64,000 nt of DNA from Saxidomus purpurata (Eukaryota; Mollusca; Bivalvia; Venerida; Veneridae): NCBI GenBank assembly GCA_022818135.1, contig JAFMSR010000015.1:31541929-31605928 (forward strand), written 5' to 3'. Below the pieces are notes generated by a model, which saw only the letters and a list, made by a program, of their open reading frames with translations, searched no databases and was not told the origin of the DNA. Shown here one piece after another: positions 52,722 through 64,000 of the stretch. Numbering within the stretch: the first letter of the stretch is position 1; each line of letters opens with the position of its first letter. The translations under genes and the position numbers were made by a program.

Positions 52722-53164
52722 TAAAGCGACTGCACTCCAGATGGAAAAGTTACGCTAAAAAAAGAAAATTTTCAATTTCAAGAAAACAATTGTCTTACTG
52801 TATCAGGGGCTTGTATTATGATAATGTGACAAGTTTTTAACAAAAGAAAATTAAAATGTGTTGTTTTGCTTACTTTTATTGTAGAAAATATCACCCCGTG
52901 ACTAACGGGGTGGGCTCTTTGGTATACCAATATTTTTAACTCGCATCAAATCAGCTGACTCCTTAGCGTAGTAGGTTAAGCCGCTGTAAATGTTTTGTAA
53001 GCGCAAAGATCTGAGTTCAAAACCTGGCTCGGGTAAATATTTTTTTTCTACCTTTATTTTTAGCTCTTACACAAAGAAAATAATCTTGATGCTGACAAAA
53101 TGAATATATATTGATTTTACCAAAAAAATAAAATTTACTAAGAATTTGGAGTGCAGTCGCTTTA
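52722..53164. mobile_element. TIR element enclosing a tRNA-like promoter
   Basis: Perfect 18-bp inverted ends: TAAAGCGACTGCACTCCA at 52722-52739 and its exact reverse complement at 53147-53164. TTAA sits at both junctions (GCTTAAAG and CTTTAACG), resembling a TTAA target duplication. The middle (about 52958-53035) has an A-box-like TAGCGTAGTAGGTTAAG and a B-box-like TGAGTTCAAAACCTGG. This is either a SINE that landed in a MITE or a composite element. Confidence 0.8.
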
Positions 53165-53889
53165 ACGACAGGGTCAAATTTCAAAGTCAAGTCATTATGT
53201 TGTTGTCTTCTCAACCCCTCGAATGATTTGTTCAATTTTGTAGACCAAGTGTTCATCTTGTGGAGACAGTATGCAATATCCAGGTTTTAACCATGACTGG
53301 TCAAGGTCACATTTAAAAATCAGTTGGGATGAACTCGTCTTTGTAAACTAGAACCCTGGCTTGAAATTGAAGTCTAGGGTCAAAAAGTTATTGTTAATGC
53401 AAAGTCACTGATCTTCATCTTTTGACTCAGTGGCCCCAAAATCAAAAACGCTCGTCTACTGTCCTTGACCAATGACACAACAAAGCTAGAGACATTTATG
53501 TCAAAGACTTCTCAAGTAAATTAGTCCGATTTTTAGCTCAACATAATTTGATGAAATTATGACTGTAGATACATCTACTAAAGTGATCTTTTAATGATGC
53601 TCTTTAAGACTTCATGACACGCGTTCTGTAGTCGCTAAATATGTTGATGTGAATGGGGCAGCTTTAAGGAATACCTGTACTTACCCAAACAGATTCAAAA
53701 TTTGCTCTGGGAAAACTGTTCTCTCTACAAACCTACAAAGCTTGTTCTATTCATAGTGAATGAAAAGGATTTGAAGCATTCTGATTTGTGATTCTGTATC
53801 ATTAATGGAGCAGGTATCCATGTTTAATAATTTTCCAGATACCATTGCAGGATAGCCAATCCAAGTTTGTCTTCTTACACCTCTGATTA

Positions 53890-54105
53890 AATGGTTAAGG
53901 CTGCACACTTGTAACAACAAAACCTCTCGCTGATAAAGGCCCATAGGTTTGAGTCCCGCTACCAGCCATGACTCTTATGTGAGAAAATTGGCAGTTTCTT
54001 ATGGACGATAGGGGTCTGGAACTGGTCCTTCCCAGGAAACATAGGTAAACTGTCTGCTTGTAAACGACTGAAATACTGTTTAAAAACGGGCATTTAACTC
54101 GAAAC
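53890..54105 (+). mobile_element. tRNA-derived SINE
   Basis: A-box-like ATGGTTAAGGCTGCAC at 53891 and B-box-like AGGTTTGAGTCCCG at 53945. The body contains TGGACGATAGGGGTCTGGAA and the tail GTAAACGACTGAAATACTGT then AAAAACGGGCATTTAA. Tails of this family recur at 40195 and 43485. Confidence 0.75.
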
Positions 54106-54976
54106 TAAACAAAGTTTGTCTTCCGCATGAGGTGTAGGGTCTTTATTTTTAAGTGATTTCTCAACTAACTTGTGTCTAACTAGCCTCAATATTTCGACTG
54201 CAAGACTGACCAATTTTACAAACTGATATTACATAGATGTCTGTCTCTAAGGGTGGCCAAAAGTTGGGTGTGTCTAACCACTTGCCAACTAACTAATACA
54301 CACCTCAATCAATCAGGAGAATGTGAAATGAGCTGACACCCAATTACTGCTAAAAGTGTAGAAATACTAACAGCTTCACAAATTCTTTAGAAGAATTTGA
54401 TGTTGCAAATCAACAAAGACTGAAGGTTATACAACTCATAACTGCATAGTGATCCTTCATAAACTTATATAACATTCAGTCAAACTAAAATAACATGAAA
54501 AAGATTCACTGATAACTGTTAGTCATTCAACTCACAGAAATGACTTTACAGTAATCAACCTCAAATCTCAAGGTACATAGGAAAGTAAAACAACAACTTT
54601 TGATTAACATAATTTATCTTGTTTTCAAGATTTCAATTTTCATATGAAGAATTCAAACAAGAAACCAGGTTTTTTTCTGAAATTAAAACTGTATAATAAA
54701 GCATGTTGATCAAGCGTTTCAGAAAGAAACCTTTCCCAATAGCTACATGTACATGGTAAAGCTCAGAAATACCCTATATTATTTAAATCAACAGATTGTG
54801 ATATTTTTTGCAAATGCCTAAAACACATTTTTTTTATAAACATTTCAATATATATGTACATGTATATATAGCATACATAGTGTAAATAACTATATTTAGG
54901 CCTTTTAGGAATGTGCTAAATAACAAAATTAATGTAGAAATAAAATATAGATAAATTGTAAGGTGAACATTGTAAT

Positions 54977-55041
54977 TTTTACCCTTTCAGTGCCCCATTT
55001 TACCCTTTCAGTGCCCCATTTTACCCTTTCAGTGCCCCATT
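54977..55041. repeat. Three-copy 21-bp tandem repeat
   Basis: ACCCTTTCAGTGCCCCATTT plus T occurs three times in succession (54981, 55002, 55023). Confidence 0.95.
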
Positions 55042-55094
55042 GTGACATTGTTTAGCACTCGTATTGGAGTGTGGTCTAAAAATAACTATTTTGT

Positions 55095-55400
55095 GACCAT
55101 TCCTGTATCAACTTTGTAACAAAACTTAACTTGGCATATACCATTTTGTTATAAAATATTAATTGGCACTTACCAGGACCAATTTTTAACAAAGTTGAAC
55201 TTGGCACTCTGCAATTTGTAACAAAATTTAACTTAGCACACAGCATTTTGTTGAATTTAACTTGGAGAACACCAAAAACTTAACTTGGCACAATCATAGC
55301 AATTTTATACAAAATTTGACTGGGTACCTACCAATTTTTTTTACAAAATTTAACTTGGCATATACCACTTTTGTATCAAAACAGAACTTACACTGAGAAT
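55095..55400. repeat. Degenerate tandem repeat (ACAAAATTTAACTTGGCA unit)
   Basis: About seven imperfect units with ACAAAA(C/T)TTAACTTGGCA followed by a variable TATACCATTTTG segment, 35-60 bp apart. Confidence 0.65.
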
Positions 55401-55506
55401 CAGCACTGCATATGACATTGTATTAATTGTGTAAGATAAAAATTTCAGCACTAGGAACTGTATGACAGGTTGGCACTGAAAAAATAGAAGAAGTAACACA
55501 AACAGA

Positions 55507-55663
55507 AAATTATAACAGTCTGTCGATCTGTGGGATCGTATCTTTAGAGTTGGATGTATAGTTCCGGATCACACAACAGACAGAGCCTCGAGTGTGATCC
55601 TGCGCTATGCAGCCAACTAGAAAGATACATCCGCAGATCAACCAATACGGGATGTTGTAATTT
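55507..55663. mobile_element. Hairpin MITE
   Basis: AAATTATAACA at the left pairs with TGTTGTAATTT at the right. Further in, GATCTGTGGGATCGTATCTT pairs loosely with AAGATACATCCGCAGATC. No coding capacity. Confidence 0.7.
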
Positions 55664-55976
55664 ACCGCACAAATACTAAAGAAATTTCAGATAAACATAG
55701 GTATATGTTAAAACATTAAACATCAATTTCTCTCTGTAAATAACAAAATATACAATACTAACATATAAAAAAATAACAAACACTATCAACTAAACAAATG
55801 TCAGCAAGATCAAAATAAAATTCTTTCTACAAATGAAATAATATAAAACAAATTACAGGATTTCTGAAGATCAGTTTGTGAGTGAATGCAGATTGTCTTG
55901 ATATAACTGGGGAACAAATGGTCCTAGTCTGCTGACCCGAGTGTTTTATACCATTCATTCTTGTAAAACTGGACTA

Positions 55977-57105
55977 ACAAGAGCTGTCACATGACAGCCC
56001 CCCCCCCCCTCAGCCCCCCCCCCCCCCCAAAGCTTGTTGGTAAAATGGGGTTTTGTCAAGAACAGGTGGAGATTGTGTAATTGTCTATAAGAATAAGGTC
56101 AAAGATATGAAACTTGTTCAAAGACCATTGTAAATGTACATTGCATTCAAGCCTTACTCTGGATTCTGCAAGCCAACTGGAGGGAGGATGGGGGATCTTT
56201 CAAAGAAATACATGCCTTGTATATTTGATCATGAATATTTTGTAACTTTTCAAAATTGATATGTATAAATTAAAAGATGACCGCTGCATGCTGCTAATTA
56301 TTCTATGCATTTCAAAGAAAGCCTTTTGAGTATTTCCATATTAGTCTGGTGAAAAAACTGTGACAAAATTCTAAGTAAAAAGGGCTAAATATGTCAAAAA
56401 TCAAAACTCGGTGAAGATGTTGATAGTAAACATCATTTTAAGTTTCAAGTCGATACGTTCGATAGTATTCTATCTTTTAACAAAAATTAAAAGTAAAAAA
56501 GGGACACAAATCTATCAAAATCAAAACAGAGTTAGGGGATTGTTTTCAGGTGTAGATGGTTGACACATACTTTGAGTTTCAAGTCAATCTTTTGAAAGTA
56601 TTCAAGATATTTGACTTTAAAAATCTTTTCCAAAAATTCTAAGTTAAAAGGGATTAAATCTGTCCAAAATCAAACGGTTATGGGGTGTTGATGGTAAACA
56701 TTGTTTGGTTTCAAGTGATACCTTTGAAGCATTCAAGATATTTGACTTTACAAAAAACTTTACCAAAATTTTAGTTAAAAACGAGCTAAATCTGTCAAAT
56801 CAAAACAGAGTTATGGGATTGTTTTCAGGTGTAGATGTTGATGGTAGACACATACTTTGAGTTTCAAGTCAATACCTTTGATGTATTCAAGATTTTGATT
56901 TATAAAAACTTTAACCAAAATAGTTAAAAGGGCAAATCTGTCAAAAACAACGGTATGGGGATTGTTTCTAGTGTAGATGTTGATGGTAAACAAATAGTTT
57001 GAGTTTCAGAATACCTTTGATGCATCAGATTTTGACTTTAAAAATCTTTAACCACCGCGCCACACCACACCAGGGCAGTGCGCCTCCTTCGCAGCTAAAA
57101 ATAGA
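55977..57105 (+). mobile_element. Tandem-core repeat beginning ACAAGAGCTGTCAC
   Basis: Starts ACAAGAGCTGTCACATGACA followed by C-runs. The body has about five diverged units of roughly 140-150 bp with GTTGATGGTAAACA, GAGTTTCAAGTCAATACC and AAAATCAAAACAGAGTTA phrases (about 56400 to 57050). It ends near CCAGGGCAGTGCGCCTCC. The element at 13070 shares its start. Confidence 0.65.
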
Positions 57106-57368
57106 TAGTAACTGTTAATTGTTAGTTGAACATTTAGCATGTTCTTAGATCAAACCATTATTAATACAATGTATTGTTCCTGCAAAAGAACAAGAATTCT
57201 TATTTAAACAATTAAGTATATAGCCATGCTACACCAAAAGGGGAAAATATCTGGACAAACTTTAGACGTTGTGCCATTTTATCCCTATGATTTGTTCTCA
57301 AAATATAACTGGTAGGTTGAAATTAATAGGCTAAAAATACACCTACTAATTTTTCAACCGATCTAAGT

Positions 57369-57547
57369 ACAGTCAAACAAGTGAACAACAACCACTTTTG
57401 GGAAGTTAAAAATGTGGTCTTTGTTTGCAGGTGGTCTTTATTCACAGGTGTGTCTTCTATATATAAATAGTGCAGTGATCTCCCTGCTGGTCTTTATTTG
57501 AAGGGTGGTCTCTATTTGGAGGTGGTCTTTAACAAAGGTTTGACTGT
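57369..57547. mobile_element. Tc1/mariner-type MITE (TA-flanked)
   Basis: Perfect inverted ends GTACAGTCAAAC (57367-57378) and GTTTGACTGTAC (57538-57549). The TA dinucleotides next to CAGTCAAAC are the likely target duplication. The interior repeats GGTGGTCTTTATTTG-like phrases. No transposase. Confidence 0.85.
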
Positions 57548-57549
57548 AC

Positions 57550-59665
57550 ATTCTATTGTGAAACAGATCATCAATTCTTAACCGACATGACTTCTAATTT
57601 AGTTCATAATAATGAATGGCTTTTGTATGGACACTGTATAGAAAATACGAACAACTCAGACAAGGTCCTGATACAGGACTGAAGATCTTGCTTATCTAAT
57701 ATCTTTTTACCAAACCAACTGCCTGTACCCAACTCCTCACCCAACTGCACTTTGTGTCACCCAACTGCACTTTGTCAGACAGTAAATTACAGATTCTTTC
57801 CTTATTGCAACTGTATTGCACGATAGTTCCGATGAGTTTGCAATTATAAGCTGCAACTAGCTCTATCTAAAGTTTTTTTTACTGGCATAGGTATGGTGTC
57901 AACGTGACCTAAACAATTAATACAAAAGTAGTAAACTATCTACAAATAGATATGTATGGAATCCAATACTTAATGCTGTTTACATGTATAATAAATCCTT
58001 TATGCATATAATATTGATAAGTTTGGTCCCCTGTAAATGCTTAGCGACAATATAATAATTCTTATGCACCTTATAATATAGCACGGAAATCTCCATTTGC
58101 AATGACAAAATACACTGAAACAGAATATAAAATATTGAAAAGTTGTGATTTTGTATGTATAAATTGTAATGAAAAATATCTGATATAGACAACAAGTCTT
58201 CTGAAAATAAGATAAACTAACACATTGAAAGTTTTAGTTATTAAACACACTTTGCTGTACTCGGTTTGTACTGTAATTTCATTTCAATAATTTCACAGAT
58301 CCTGTATAATGATAGCGTACCAATGAATTTTGAATTATGGAGGGACATAAAAATATAAACAATGAGACTTTAAAATATATACCAGCAAAAAATTTGCATA
58401 GTACAAATGTAAGAATTTTCTTCCTTTAATCACTGCGTAAGCTAACTATGGCTGTTCCTTGTATATTACCTCTTCCCCTGATGTGCCTGTGTGACCAGTG
58501 AAGATCAAGACCAGCTTGTTCAGATGTGCTGTCCGATCATGATCTTGAAATTTGGCCGAAAAGTAAAATGCCGAAGGCCCGAGTGATAAATTACGAAGCA
58601 TCAGAACAAAAAATTGTGGTTTATCATCCGCTTTATCACTTAAAAGTAAATTCTATTCCATTCAAACATGTCAATTTCAATTAAAGAATTTCCAAGAGGA
58701 ACAACTGAGCTGGAACTATTTTCTGCACTAGTATTGTTGTAGTTTTGACTCAGTAATGCTCAATGGGTTCTCAGATATTGTCTTGGTTGGCCAGTGTCTG
58801 GGCTATCTCAGAACTGGTATTTCAACAGTTAGCACTGCTGGAAGATAGCAAATGCTACCTGATTTATTGGGCTAACAAGTCATGCCTTATTTGGGGGGCT
58901 AACATGTTAGCATTTGGTTAGCTTGGTTACATGATTTGCGAGTTAGCATACCTTAAAAGGAGCTAACGTGTTAGCTTTGGGTGGGCTTTGTAAGAATTGG
59001 ATAAAAAGGGGAGATCTCCTAGATTCGGGACTAATTTCAGGGACTCTTTCGATATGGATGGAGTCCAACCTTAGAATTGTAGAGAATGTAGTGTGGGAGT
59101 GGATTTAACATGATGCTGTATATATTTGACAAATGAGTTTAGGACTTATTAAACTTTAGAATTCTACTCAAAGGATTTGTTTATTCTCTTATCCAAAATA
59201 AATGTTACAGTATGAAGTTACAGCCTTGATATACACATTAGTTAGCTGTTAGTTTTTACTCCCCATAAAAACTTTTTGTCTTATTTTGTTGCTGCTGATA
59301 TTGCAGACGACACCAGAAGTTAAGTAAATATAACTATGATTTCTTTACATCTTTAAACTTCATTCATAACAATGCCAAGTTAAGTGAATCAACAGATACG
59401 CATCCATAAATGTTGTGTGAAAAATACATGGAAGGTATTTTGAATGCCCAAAAAAGTTCCAGATGACCAGCGTCATATATTTGTATAAGGCATATAACGC
59501 TCAAATCCTTCTTTGCTTATATAAGAGAAAATGTCAACAGAGTCAGAATATAGAATTAAGAATCAAAGTCTTCAACATGTTGTTATTGTGACAGTATAGA
59601 AAGCTCATAAACAAAATTGTTTATATGTGTAAACATAATGGCCCTGGCATTCTGTAACATACAAA
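57550..59665. other. Intergenic stretch with small palindromes
   Basis: No gene recognised. Around 58870-58980 the words GCTAACATGTTAGC (58898, perfect palindrome) and GCTAACGTGTTAGC (58962) recur with other GTTAGC pieces. Confidence 0.4.
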
Positions 59666-59669
59666 AAAA

Positions 59670-60898
59670 CAAGAGGGCCATGATGGCCCTTTATCGCTCA
59701 CCTGAGTACAACTGCTTTTAACAAAGTTGCTAGAAATCATCAAAACAACCTTTCTGACAAATTTCCAGGATATTTGGGCTGAAAATGTTACCTCTAGAGT
59801 GTTAACAAGGTTTTTCCATATTTGGGCTCTGTGACCTAGTTTTTGACCCAAGATGACCCATATTCGAACTTGAGCTAGAAATCATAGAAAAACCTTTCTG
59901 ACAAATTTCCAGGATATTTGGGTTAAAAAGGTTACCTCTAGAGTATTAACAAGGCTTTTCCATATTTGGGCTCTGTGACCTAGTTTTTGACCCCAGATGA
60001 CCCATATTGAAACTTGAGCTAGAAATCATCGAAACAACCTTTCTGACAAATTTCCAGGATATTTGGGCTGAAAATGTAACCTGTAGAGTGTTAACAAGGT
60101 TTTTCCACATTTGGGCTCTGTGACCTAGTTTTTGACCCCAGATGACCCATATTCGAACTTGAGCTAGAAATCATCAAACAACCTTTCTGACAAATTTCCA
60201 GGATATTTGGGCTGAAAATGTTACCTCTGGAGTGTTAACAAGGTTTTTCCATATTTGGGCTCTGTGACCTAGTTTTTGACCCCAGATGACCCATATTCGA
60301 ACTTGAGCTAGAAATCATTGAAACAACCTTTCTGACAAATTTCCAGGATATCTGGGCTGAAAATGTAACATCTATAGTGTTAACAAGGTTTTTCCATATT
60401 CAGGCTGTGTGACCTAGTTTTTGACCCTAGATGACCCATATTCGAACTTGAGCTAGAAATCATCGAAACAACCTTTCTGACAAATTTCCAGGATATTTGG
60501 GCTGAAAATGTTAACCTCTAGAGTGTTTACAAGGTTTTTCCATATTTGGGCTGTGTGACCTAGTTTTTGACCCCAGGTGACCCATATTATAACTTGAGCT
60601 AGAAATCAACCAAACAACCTTTCTGACAAATTGCCAGGATATTTGGACTGAAACAGTAGCCTCTAGAGCCTTAACAAGATTTTTCTATTTTTGGGTCATG
60701 TGACCTAGTTTTTCATCCGAGATGACCCATATTCGAACTCGTCCGAGTAATTACTGGGACAAACATCCTGACCAAGTTTCGTGACAATTGAGGCAAAAAT
60801 GTGACCACTAGAGTGTTAACAAACTAAGTGTGGACGGATGAAGGACGACGGACATTCATCGATCCTAATAGCTCACCCTGAGCCAGCTCAGGTGAGCT
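59670..60898 (+). mobile_element. Tandem-core repeat element, intact termini
   Basis: Starts CAAGAGGGCCATGATGGCCC and TTTATCGCTCACCTGAG; ends CAGCTCAGGTGAGCT. GCTCACCTGAG at the left and CTCAGGTGAGC at the right are exact inverted copies. The core has seven units of 144-146 bp, marked by GATGACCCATATT-like words at 59852, 59996, 60141, 60285, 60430, 60576 (GGTGACCC) and 60721. Units are very similar. The antisense frame at 59621-59851 is a shadow. Confidence 0.85.
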
Positions 60899-60899
60899 A

Positions 60900-62020
60900 A
60901 CAATCAAAATATGTATAAACTTTGCATAACGATACAGTTAGGCATAAACAAAAGTTTAAATCATGAATACAGTAATAATACACTAAAATCTAACAACTGA
61001 AACATAAACTGAAAATATAAGAAACAAGAAAACCTTCCTTTTTGCATTTAAGAAACAAACGTTTTCGTTTATTTGAAATTGAGCACTCGCATACTACTTT
61101 AATTTGTTTAAAAACAGTTTACAATCGTTAATTATCACCATCCATGTCCCCATAGCATACTTGTTATTGAATTAAAGTACAGTAGACCTACGACTGCCAA
61201 GGCTGTTTCCATGGTGACAACTTTTATATCATGGAATGCAAAACTAAATAACAGAATTTTACTACCAAGACAGGAATTTTTTATTAAAAGCCCAAAAAAA
61301 AAAAAAAACAAAAATTGACAACTATCTTTAAAAAAACAAATAGTTATTTTTAATAAAAATGAAAGTTGGTATGTAGAAATTCTAAATAACGTACAGTACG
61401 TTATTTATTTATGCATAATAAAGAAAGATAAAAAAACCGGGGTGGTCATTTTGTCAAACACTGAGATTTCAACATATTACACATACTTTTCTTCGTGTTT
61501 CAAACACTTTCTGTAAATTTTAACCTGACGACTTCATTATTTAGTGTCTCATAGGTAATGTACTTGCCATTGAAATAACTGTCATCTTAATTTTCGCTTG
61601 GTAGTGGACCTTTAATACAAATATCATATAGCTATAATGCTAAATACTTTATTTCAGTAGGCCCATAGATATAACATGTATATAGTGTGCGAAAGAAAGT
61701 GTAAGTCTGTGTAAGTGTCATTATACATGTATATTATTTTTTGCACTGTATTGTGGGTATATGACATGGTAATTCTGACTCATGTTAAGGTCAGTCTGTG
61801 ATTGTACAGTATATCATGGTAAACTATGTTAGTCATATCTACTTCCTTAAATTTTAATTTTTGTATCGCCATGGAAACCAGTCAGCTTTTAACCAACGAA
61901 ATCAGATAGTCAATACCACTAATAAAAGTAAATCTGCTGTTCCACTAAGACCTCTACTTTGATTCAACTATCTAACAATAAATGCTGCAATTTTAAAGGT
62001 ACTTATTAGATTTTTGTCAA
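60900..62020 (-). other. Probable 3' UTR of the minus-strand gene at 62021
   Basis: No gene. On the minus strand, AATAAA signals lie at 61653-61648 and 61409-61404, about 370 and 610 bases after the stop. An A-run on the plus strand at about 61296-61308 is simple sequence. Confidence 0.4.
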
Positions 62021-62677
62021 TTAAAGAGATAACTGCCTGTTGGTTTTTTCTTTTGATTTTCCTAAATCTTGCATCTGAATTTCAACATTTGCATCTGAAT
62101 CTTTCATTGCATCTTGTCGCAAAAGATGTCCTGAATGCTGCGAATTAGAATGTGAAGGAGGAGCTTTCCTATGCCCTTCCGGGACATCTTTAGCTGTCTC
62201 TGCATCAGATGTTGTCATAGTTTCTTTATTTCTATCTTTAGACATGTCAATCTCATTTCGTTTCTGAAACGTCACATGCTTATGTTCGTGTTGCAACTGT
62301 TTTGGCGAACCTTCTTTAGCTTTGTTGTTATTTAAAAGCAACGGTAAAACTTCTGGTTCTTCATCTTCAACTTCAAATACGGTATCATCTAATCCAAACA
62401 CTGGCGGCGATGATACCTTATCTGAACTCACTGACCCCAAAGGCGAAAGGTCAACAGTATGCGCTCTACCTCCCGCTCTAAGATTCAATTTCACATCTGA
62501 CGTTCTTCTTACAGCTAAATCAGTTTGCTCTTCATCCCAAGACATTGTGCGTTCTACTTTTGCTGGGTGGAATGTGCTTAATCGTTGATTCCTCTTGTAC
62601 TTGTTCCGTAGATTACTAACCATGTTTCGACGCTCGTCAGCAACAAAATTTTTGTCATGGAAATGTAAGCCAGCGTG
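62021..62677 (-). CDS. Terminal coding exon of an unrecognised protein (C-terminal tail)
   Basis: Reading the minus strand, an acceptor with a strong pyrimidine tract (TTTGTTTGTTTTTCAG) precedes CACGCTGGC at 62677, and the frame stays open for 218 residues to a TAA at 62021-62023. The ATG upstream of the acceptor at 62692 lies in the intron and is not the start. The peptide is hydrophilic with no membrane segment: a basic stretch at about 16-32 (RRNMVSNLRNKYKRNQR), an acidic dileucine-type EVLPLL at about 109-114 after an acidic run, then a Ser/His/Lys/Glu-rich low-complexity tail to the end. This would suit the cytoplasmic tail of a membrane protein, but that is inference. I do not recognise the family. 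The exon upstream is not in the window or not identifiable. Confidence 0.7.
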   Translation of the reverse strand, partial: HAGLHFHDKNFVADERRNMVSNLRNKYKRNQRLSTFHPAKVERTMSWDEEQTDLAVRRTSDVKLNLRAGGRAHTVDLSPLGSVSSDKVSSPPVFGLDDTVFEVEDEEPEVLPLLLNNNKAKEGSPKQLQHEHKHVTFQKRNEIDMSKDRNKETMTTSDAETAKDVPEGHRKAPPSHSNSQHSGHLLRQDAMKDSDANVEIQMQDLGKSKEKTNRQLSL

Positions 62678-63582
62678 CTGAAAAACAAACAAACAGATTC
62701 AGACATTACTTCCTGGAATATGATGTACATTAACAACCATGCAAGTGCTGTGACCTTAGACTTTCAGGTTAACAAGGTCAACTTTATTCATATTAATACA
62801 ATTCAGAAGTGATAAAGCTCCTTATGCCAGATGGTCAGACTGTCAATGCACTGTGTACTGGGTATTTCATGAGTAATACCCAATAGTTTATCACCTTGTG
62901 CTGAAAAATAATCCCGAAAGAATCATGCATGGTTACCTGCTGGTAAAATATAATTACTAGAAGACTGATGGGCAAAACCAGTGCATTACCTATGCTCGTG
63001 AGCTAATGAATGGGCGGTGCACTGACAGTGGTCATAATTGCTACCCTGAGCCCAGTGTTAAAAAACAATCTCTACATATTCTTTTTAAAAAATTGAAGAA
63101 TATCAGACAAGTAATAATTTTCTAAAGACAGAATGATATTTCATCTCATGTTCTAGATTGGAAATGACCTACAGAAACCAAACACCTATCTTTTTTAACC
63201 CTATAAATACGTTTGAAAGAATCTAAATTAAATAAACCAATGACTGTCATTTTCAATAACTATAAAGTTAACCATGTTGAGCAGTTTCCAAGTTAAAAAC
63301 AGCTAATCTTTACATTTTATTAAAGATCAATGGTGAGTCTGGAGAAAGCTTTGAGCAAATTCAAGTTTACTTAGTTGGTAAAGGACTACAATGTACACTT
63401 TACTTTTCAACTGCTCTGCAAATTTTTTAAAACAGTCTGAAGTTGCTTCAACATATTGAAAAAAGTTGTAATTAAAGATGTTTATATAAAACATCATAGT
63501 AACAATATAATGACTTTATGAAATATTGTGTTGTTAGATAAAATATCAAAAATGTTACAAAATACAACATTGTTATTAGGTA

Positions 63583-63754
63583 CTGTAAATCACGATTTTT
63601 GATATCCTGGTCAATTCATGAGACCATGAATTCACGAACAAGCAATCCCGTCTTTCCCGAGAATTTTGAATTAGCGAAATGATAACTTCGCGAACAAGTG
63701 CTATTGTGAAAAAACGTGAAAATATAGGTCTCGTGAATATTTCGTGATTTACAG
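63583..63754. mobile_element. MITE with 15-bp inverted ends, TA-flanked
   Basis: TACTGTAAATCACGA at 63581-63595 and TCGTGATTTACAGTA at 63742-63756 are exact reverse complements. The outer TA is the likely target duplication, as in Tc1/mariner elements. The inside has several short GAATT(A/C)(A/G)CGAA-type words. Confidence 0.85.
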
Positions 63755-63802
63755 TATAAGAAGGTTTGTAATAATGGGTAAATTAAGTAAGTTTTACATT
63801 AT

Positions 63803-63970
63803 AGGAATAACTGTTTTGCAATTTTGATATTTGCGACTGTATATACTGTTTTTAATGGTCACAAATATTTTTAACGGCGACGGCTTTAGCCGGAGCTGTT
63901 AAAACTGTTTGCAACCATTAAAACCGTATATACGGTCACAAAAGTCAAAATCACTAAATAGTTAATCCTT
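63803..63970. mobile_element. Hairpin MITE
   Basis: GGAATAACTGTTTTGCAATT at the left mirrors the sequence ending GATTTTGACT on the reverse strand at the right (to GTTAATCC). TTTTTAATGGTCACAAA pairs with TTTGCAACCATTAAAA, and GTATATACNG occurs in both arms. A GC-rich centre (GGCGACGGCTTTAGCCGGAG) forms the loop region. Confidence 0.7.
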
Positions 63971-64000
63971 TTCTAACGCACAATGTGTCTAAATGCAATA

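Larger units (their letters stand above)
62678..64000 (-). other. Intron of the minus-strand gene, no further exon seen
   Basis: AT-rich sequence to the window edge containing two MITEs (63583 and 63803). No open segment with good splice sites and a coding look was found. Confidence 0.45.

Noticed and set aside
62678..62692. ATG at 62692 as a start codon for the minus-strand frame
   Set aside because: It lies within the pyrimidine tract and acceptor of an intron; the peptide starts in mid-protein at the splice site.

Overview
This is nuclear DNA from an animal, most likely a bivalve mollusc. It is AT-rich, has spliced genes with GT/AG introns and long gaps between genes, and is full of short non-autonomous repeats. 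Several of these have the look I associate with bivalve genomes: units with inverted ends and a core of 120-180 bp tandem repeats, tRNA-derived SINE heads, and TA-flanked MITEs. The bivalve assignment is inference; no taxonomic search was possible.

Three protein-coding loci can be supported. (1) On the minus strand at 19579-20118, a single uninterrupted exon encodes a complete 179-residue Rap2-type Ras-family GTPase. (2) On the plus strand from 28079 to 44295, sixteen exons join in frame into a complete 753-residue DDX3/PL10-type DEAD-box RNA helicase, with every helicase motif, an N-terminal YVPPHLR motif, a glycine/tyrosine-rich N-terminal expansion and the family's DWWGN C-terminus. Its introns carry a 38-bp array (intron 8), a 28-bp minisatellite with splice-like motifs (intron 13), two tandem-core elements (intron 5) and a SINE (intron 11). 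(3) On the minus strand at 62021-62677, one last coding exon encodes a hydrophilic 218-residue C-terminal tail I do not recognise; the rest of that gene lies to the right of the window.

Layout: 1-12300 is gene-free and dominated by two minisatellite fields; 12300-19550 holds MITEs, a perfect 71-bp palindrome and a hAT-like MITE with an 8-bp target duplication; 19579-20118 is Rap2; 20810-23080 is a dead non-LTR retrotransposon with another repeat nested in it, plus a second RT fragment; 23080-27370 is largely featureless; 27370-28078 is the DDX3 upstream region; 28079-48480 is DDX3 with a possible long 3' UTR; 48500-62000 is intergenic with further MITEs, SINEs and tandem arrays; 62021-64000 is the unknown terminal exon and its upstream intron.

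The most unusual signal is not a gene. Two stretches (about 8870-10700 and 3900-4850) read as position-by-position blends of a nearby single-copy sequence (7060-8860 and 2725-3580) with a nearby minisatellite. I think they are consensus artefacts at expanded or heterozygous repeat arrays rather than biology, and they should be checked before anything is built on them. I found no evidence of a new multi-gene system here.
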